Assembly (NCBI GenBank): GCA_002720055.1
Contig: PBGH01000015.1
Coordinates: forward strand, 9,311 to 17,607
Length of the DNA: 8,297 nucleotides
Direction: 5' to 3'
Source of the DNA: Methanobacteriota archaeon
Lineage (GTDB): Archaea; Thermoplasmatota; Poseidoniia; Poseidoniales; Thalassarchaeaceae
Shown here: piece after piece, positions 6,198 to 8,297 of the stretch
Layout of the letters: the number at the start of each line of letters is the position of its first letter
Position numbering within the stretch: the stretch's first letter is position 1
The notes under the pieces: generated by a model
Told to the model about the DNA's origin: nothing
Databases searched by the model: none
Seen by the model: only the letters and a program-made list of their open reading frames with translations
Translations under genes and position numbers: made by a program

Positions 6198-7205
6198 ATG
6201 GGTTGTAATCTCAGAGATTTGGTTTCTCCAGAGCCGATTGAATTAGGTGATCTCTCAGGAGAGAGAGTCGCGATTGATGTTTTTCTCAACTCTTACCAAT
6301 TCATCACTTCTATGACTGGTCCTGATGGGAAGCCGCTTTCCTACGATGGTAAGCCAGTGGCCCATCTGATGGGTTTTCTGGATAGAGCATCAGTTATGAT
6401 TTCAGAAGGGATTGATCCCATCTTTGTCTTCGATGGAAGTCCTGATGATTTGAAGCGGGAGACTCTCGGAGTTAGGCGAGAAAGGAAGATCGAAGCTGTA
6501 AGCAAGTGGGAGTCAGCGATGGAGGCGGGTGATATGGAAGCAGCCAAGAAATTAGGCCCTCAAACGGCAGAATACACCCCTGAAATGGTTCAGGAGACAA
6601 AGGATCTGTTCGACCTAATGGGGGTCTCGTGGGTGGATGCGCCCATGGAGGCTGAGGGAGCTGCTGCGGTTATGTGCGCAAGAGGAGAGGTCGCTGCGGT
6701 GGCAAGCCAAGATTGGGATACTCTGCTCTACGGATCTCCAGTGATGGTAAGAAACCTAACTAGCCATGGTACTAGGAGATTTGGGAGGGTTCTGAGTGCG
6801 GAGAGGATTGTTCTCTCGGACATGCTTGAGAGTCACGACATCACTAGGGAGCAGTTAGTTGATCTAGGAATAATGGTCGGGACCGATTTCCATCCAGGAA
6901 TTAAGGGGATCGGACCTAAGACTGGACTGAAGCTAATTAAGAAGCACGGAAATATGGAGAAGATAGCCGAGGAGAAGGGTTTCGATCTCCCAGAGCAGCT
7001 TGATTCGATAAGGGCACTCTTCATGGATCATCCAGTTGCTGATTCGCCTGTTCCAGACTCCAAGAGAGCTAAGGAGGAGGGGTTGCGTTCATTCCTTCAG
7101 GACGACAGGGGTTTCTCCGACAGGAGAGTCGAGAGGGCTTTGAGCAGACTTGCTGACGCTGGGCGCCTTAGGTCGGCTAAACAGCCTTCCCTCTTCGACT
7201 TCTGA
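6198..7205 (+). CDS. fen: Flap endonuclease 1 (FEN1/XPG family)
   Basis: A 335-residue structure-specific nuclease that removes 5' flaps during Okazaki fragment maturation and base-excision repair, working with the PCNA clamp. The start gives MGCNLRDL, matching the family's invariant Gly2 N-terminus. Metal-binding residues are all present by alignment: D27 (VAID), D79 (FVFDG), E151 and E153 (PMEAEG), D172 and D174 (SQDWD), and D230 (VGTD). The N region (about 1-105) and I region (about 120-245) flank the helical clamp, and the helix-3-turn-helix DNA-binding loop is GIKGIGPKTG (234-243). The C-terminus QPSLFDF (329-335) looks like a PCNA-interacting (PIP) peptide but ends one residue early compared with the usual QxxLxxFF form. 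Length is normal for archaeal FEN1 (about 325-345). It is divergent from the tRNA methylase and its stop abuts that of the convergent gene. There is no sign of damage. Confidence 0.97.
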   Translation: MGCNLRDLVSPEPIELGDLSGERVAIDVFLNSYQFITSMTGPDGKPLSYDGKPVAHLMGFLDRASVMISEGIDPIFVFDGSPDDLKRETLGVRRERKIEAVSKWESAMEAGDMEAAKKLGPQTAEYTPEMVQETKDLFDLMGVSWVDAPMEAEGAAAVMCARGEVAAVASQDWDTLLYGSPVMVRNLTSHGTRRFGRVLSAERIVLSDMLESHDITREQLVDLGIMVGTDFHPGIKGIGPKTGLKLIKKHGNMEKIAEEKGFDLPEQLDSIRALFMDHPVADSPVPDSKRAKEEGLRSFLQDDRGFSDRRVERALSRLADAGRLRSAKQPSLFDF

Positions 7206-8297
7206 TCAGATTATGTCGAAATCGTTCTCTTCGTCGTCGGGAATGCCGTCTCCGTCATCGTCCTCGTCGGTGTAGTCAGGGATTCCATCGTTATCGTGAT
7301 CGAACTGACCGGTCGAGTCCCATCCGTCGTTCTGCTCGAACCAGTCGGAAAGACCGTCGTTGTCGTCGTCTGTATCGTAGCTATCCCAGAGACCATCGTT
7401 GTCGTGATCGTACCTGTATGTGCCGAATGCGCCGTCCAGCTCGTCCACATCGAGAATATTATCGTTATCGTCGTCCTCGTCGTTCGCATCGTTGCTGCAG
7501 TCGTTGTCGTGATCTCTTGAGGCGTCCACGTCATAGAGGCCGTCCCCGTCCAGATCGATGAGTTGTTCCTCCACTCCGTCGCCATCGCAGTCCAGCTCGT
7601 CTTCCCAGTTATCGATGCCGTCGTTGTCGATATCGAAGTCGACATTGTCGGTTATACCGTCATTGTCGTGATCGTAGATGTCTGTTGCTGGGTCTCCGTC
7701 TTCGACCTCTTCTCGATCATTTATTCCATCTCCGTCATCGTCTTCGTCGTCGGCATCCAGTAGGCCATCGTTATCATGGTCTTCGGGGCTTGGATCCTGA
7801 GAGTCTGGAATGCCGTCATTGTCATCATCCCAGTCTTGGTCGTCAGGTATGCCATCACCATCGTTGTCATTACCGCCGTTCTGATCCTGATTGTCTAACT
7901 GCTGGTTCTGCTGCTGATCTGATTGAGAGGATCCCTGTTGGGCCTGGTTATCTCCCTGGGTCTGACCTTGCTGCTGCTGGTTCTGACCATTCTGGTTGTT
8001 ACCGTTCTCGTCACCGCTCTCCTGATCGCCCTGCTGGCCGCTCTGCTCTCCGCCGTTCTGCTGCTGGCCCTGTCCGTTGTCCTGCTGGTTACCCTGCTGG
8101 CCTGAATCGCTTTCCTGGCCCTGTTGGCCGTCTTGGTCTGACTGTGATCCTTCGTCCTGGCCCTGTCCTTGCTGTCCTTGGCCGCCTTGGCCCTGGCCGC
8201 CTTGGCCCTGGCCCTGTCCTTGTCCCTGGCCCTGTCCTTGTCCCTGGCCCTGTCCTTGTCCCTGGCCCTGTCCTTGTCCCTGGCCCTGTCCTTGTCC
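7206..8297 (-). CDS. Gln/Gly-rich protein with thrombospondin type-3-like calcium-binding repeats (N-terminus outside window)
   Basis: An open frame of 363 codons runs without a stop from the window edge to TGA at 7206-7208, so the start is missing. The GTG near 7574 is internal, because the same repeat pattern continues upstream of it. Visible layout: 143 residues made almost only of Q, G, N, D, S and E (7869-8297), opening with pure Gly-Gln alternation, then 220 residues holding 14 DxDxDG motifs (7209-7868), and a short acidic tail ending DFDII. The DxDNDGxxD pattern is that of thrombospondin type-3 repeats, which bind Ca2+ and stiffen extracellular proteins. Only two cysteines occur (in motifs 7 and 9). 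No membrane anchor or sorting signal is seen at the C-terminus, so any signal peptide would be in the missing N-terminus. Likely secreted or surface-exposed by analogy; function unknown. A charged intracellular scaffold is the alternative. Confidence 0.85.
   Translation of the reverse strand, partial: GQGQGQGQGQGQGQGQGQGQGQGQGQGQGQGQGGQGQGGQGQQGQGQDEGSQSDQDGQQGQESDSGQQGNQQDNGQGQQQNGGEQSGQQGDQESGDENGNNQNGQNQQQQGQTQGDNQAQQGSSQSDQQQNQQLDNQDQNGGNDNDGDGIPDDQDWDDDNDGIPDSQDPSPEDHDNDGLLDADDEDDDGDGINDREEVEDGDPATDIYDHDNDGITDNVDFDIDNDGIDNWEDELDCDGDGVEEQLIDLDGDGLYDVDASRDHDNDCSNDANDEDDDNDNILDVDELDGAFGTYRYDHDNDGLWDSYDTDDDNDGLSDWFEQNDGWDSTGQFDHDNDGIPDYTDEDDDGDGIPDDEENDFDII
7209..7868 (-). repeat. Fourteen tandem DxDxDG (thrombospondin type-3-like) protein repeats
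   Basis: Motif cores read, N to C: DNDGDG, DDDNDG, DHDNDG, DDDGDG, DHDNDG, DIDNDG, DCDGDG, DLDGDG, DHDNDC, DDDNDN, DHDNDG, DDDNDG, DHDNDG, DDDGDG. Odd-numbered motifs are 12-13 residues long, while even-numbered ones vary from about 13 to 23. DHDNDG occupies five of the seven odd places. Most motifs end in GIPD-like or GLxD-like turns. Motifs 9 and 10 replace the turn glycine with Cys and Asn and may bind calcium more weakly. Confidence 0.88.
8214..8297 (-). repeat. 18-bp tandem repeat encoding (Gly-Gln)3
   Basis: The 18-bp unit is CTGTCCTTGTCCCTGGCC on the plus strand, repeated exactly at 8214, 8232, 8250 and 8268, with a 12-bp partial copy running into the window end. On the coding (minus) strand each unit gives Gly-Gln-Gly-Gln-Gly-Gln. 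Positions 8160-8213 hold degenerate copies of the same Gly-Gln code with GGQ variants. The identical copies suggest recent slippage expansion. The total array length is unknown because the window ends inside it. Confidence 0.93.

Noticed and set aside
6116..6289. N-terminal extension of the methyltransferase frame
   Set aside because: It overlaps the FEN1 coding start on the other strand, contains the probable promoter, and has no family-like sequence. GAGG and the conserved-looking N-terminus support the start at 6115.
7211..7645. Thr/Ser-rich minus-strand ORF of 144 codons
   Set aside because: It is a frame-shifted reading of the Asp-rich repeats. The Asp-rich frame is open for the whole 1092 bp and has the recognised motif.
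7296..7763. Two Val/Ile-rich plus-strand ORFs (7296-7520 and 7563-7763)
   Set aside because: They are shadows of GAC/GAT Asp codons of the calcium repeats read on the opposite strand.
7923..8105. Plus-strand ORF rich in Leu/Val/Ile/Ala that looks like a membrane protein
   Set aside because: It is the complement of Gln/Asn/Gly codons (CAG read backwards as CTG, AAC as GTT) in the minus-strand repeat protein. The hydrophobicity is an artefact.
8160..8297. CRISPR array
   Set aside because: The 18-bp units are directly adjacent with no spacers and keep a coding frame, so this is a coding minisatellite.

Overview
The window reads as euryarchaeal DNA. The evidence is a flap endonuclease of the archaeal/eukaryotic FEN1 type, a THUMP-domain tRNA methyltransferase of the archaeal Trm-G10 type, a tRNA-Arg with archaeal-looking arms, AT-rich TATA-like boxes upstream of several genes, and heavy AGG/AGA use for arginine. 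The mix of peptidase-like and sugar-degrading enzymes with a calcium-binding repeat protein would suit a heterotrophic marine lineage such as Poseidoniales (Marine Group II/III). That placement is inference from style, not proven by any single gene.

Layout. Positions 18-4414 (+) hold three co-oriented metabolic genes: an old-yellow-enzyme flavin oxidoreductase, a family 1 glycoside hydrolase with an N-terminal membrane segment, and a membrane-anchored CocE/X-Pro dipeptidyl-peptidase-type serine hydrolase. Spacings are 36 and 32 bp, so they may be read together, although a TATA-like box lies just before the third gene. Positions 4443-6115 (-) hold a small HCALCDITH protein, a tRNA-Arg(UCG) and the Trm-G10-like methyltransferase. 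Positions 6198-7205 (+) hold FEN1, divergent from the methyltransferase across an 82-bp gap with one nearly symmetric TATA-like box in the middle and a GAGG ribosome site 7 nt before each start. Positions 7206-8297 (-) hold the C-terminal part of a protein that runs off the window: a Gln/Gly/Asn-rich tract followed by 14 DxDxDG calcium-binding motifs of thrombospondin type-3 style.

How the genes fit together. The left block looks catabolic (sugar and peptide/ester cleavage plus a reductase). The middle block is information processing (tRNA, tRNA modification, DNA repair/replication). The right edge is a probable surface or secreted calcium-binding protein. FEN1 and this protein converge with no base between their stop codons (TGATCA). 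The window ends inside an 18-bp tandem repeat, so the N-terminus of the last protein is not visible. I see no mobile element, CRISPR array or defence system. The least understood items are the small HCALCDITH protein and the Gln/Gly-rich calcium-repeat protein.
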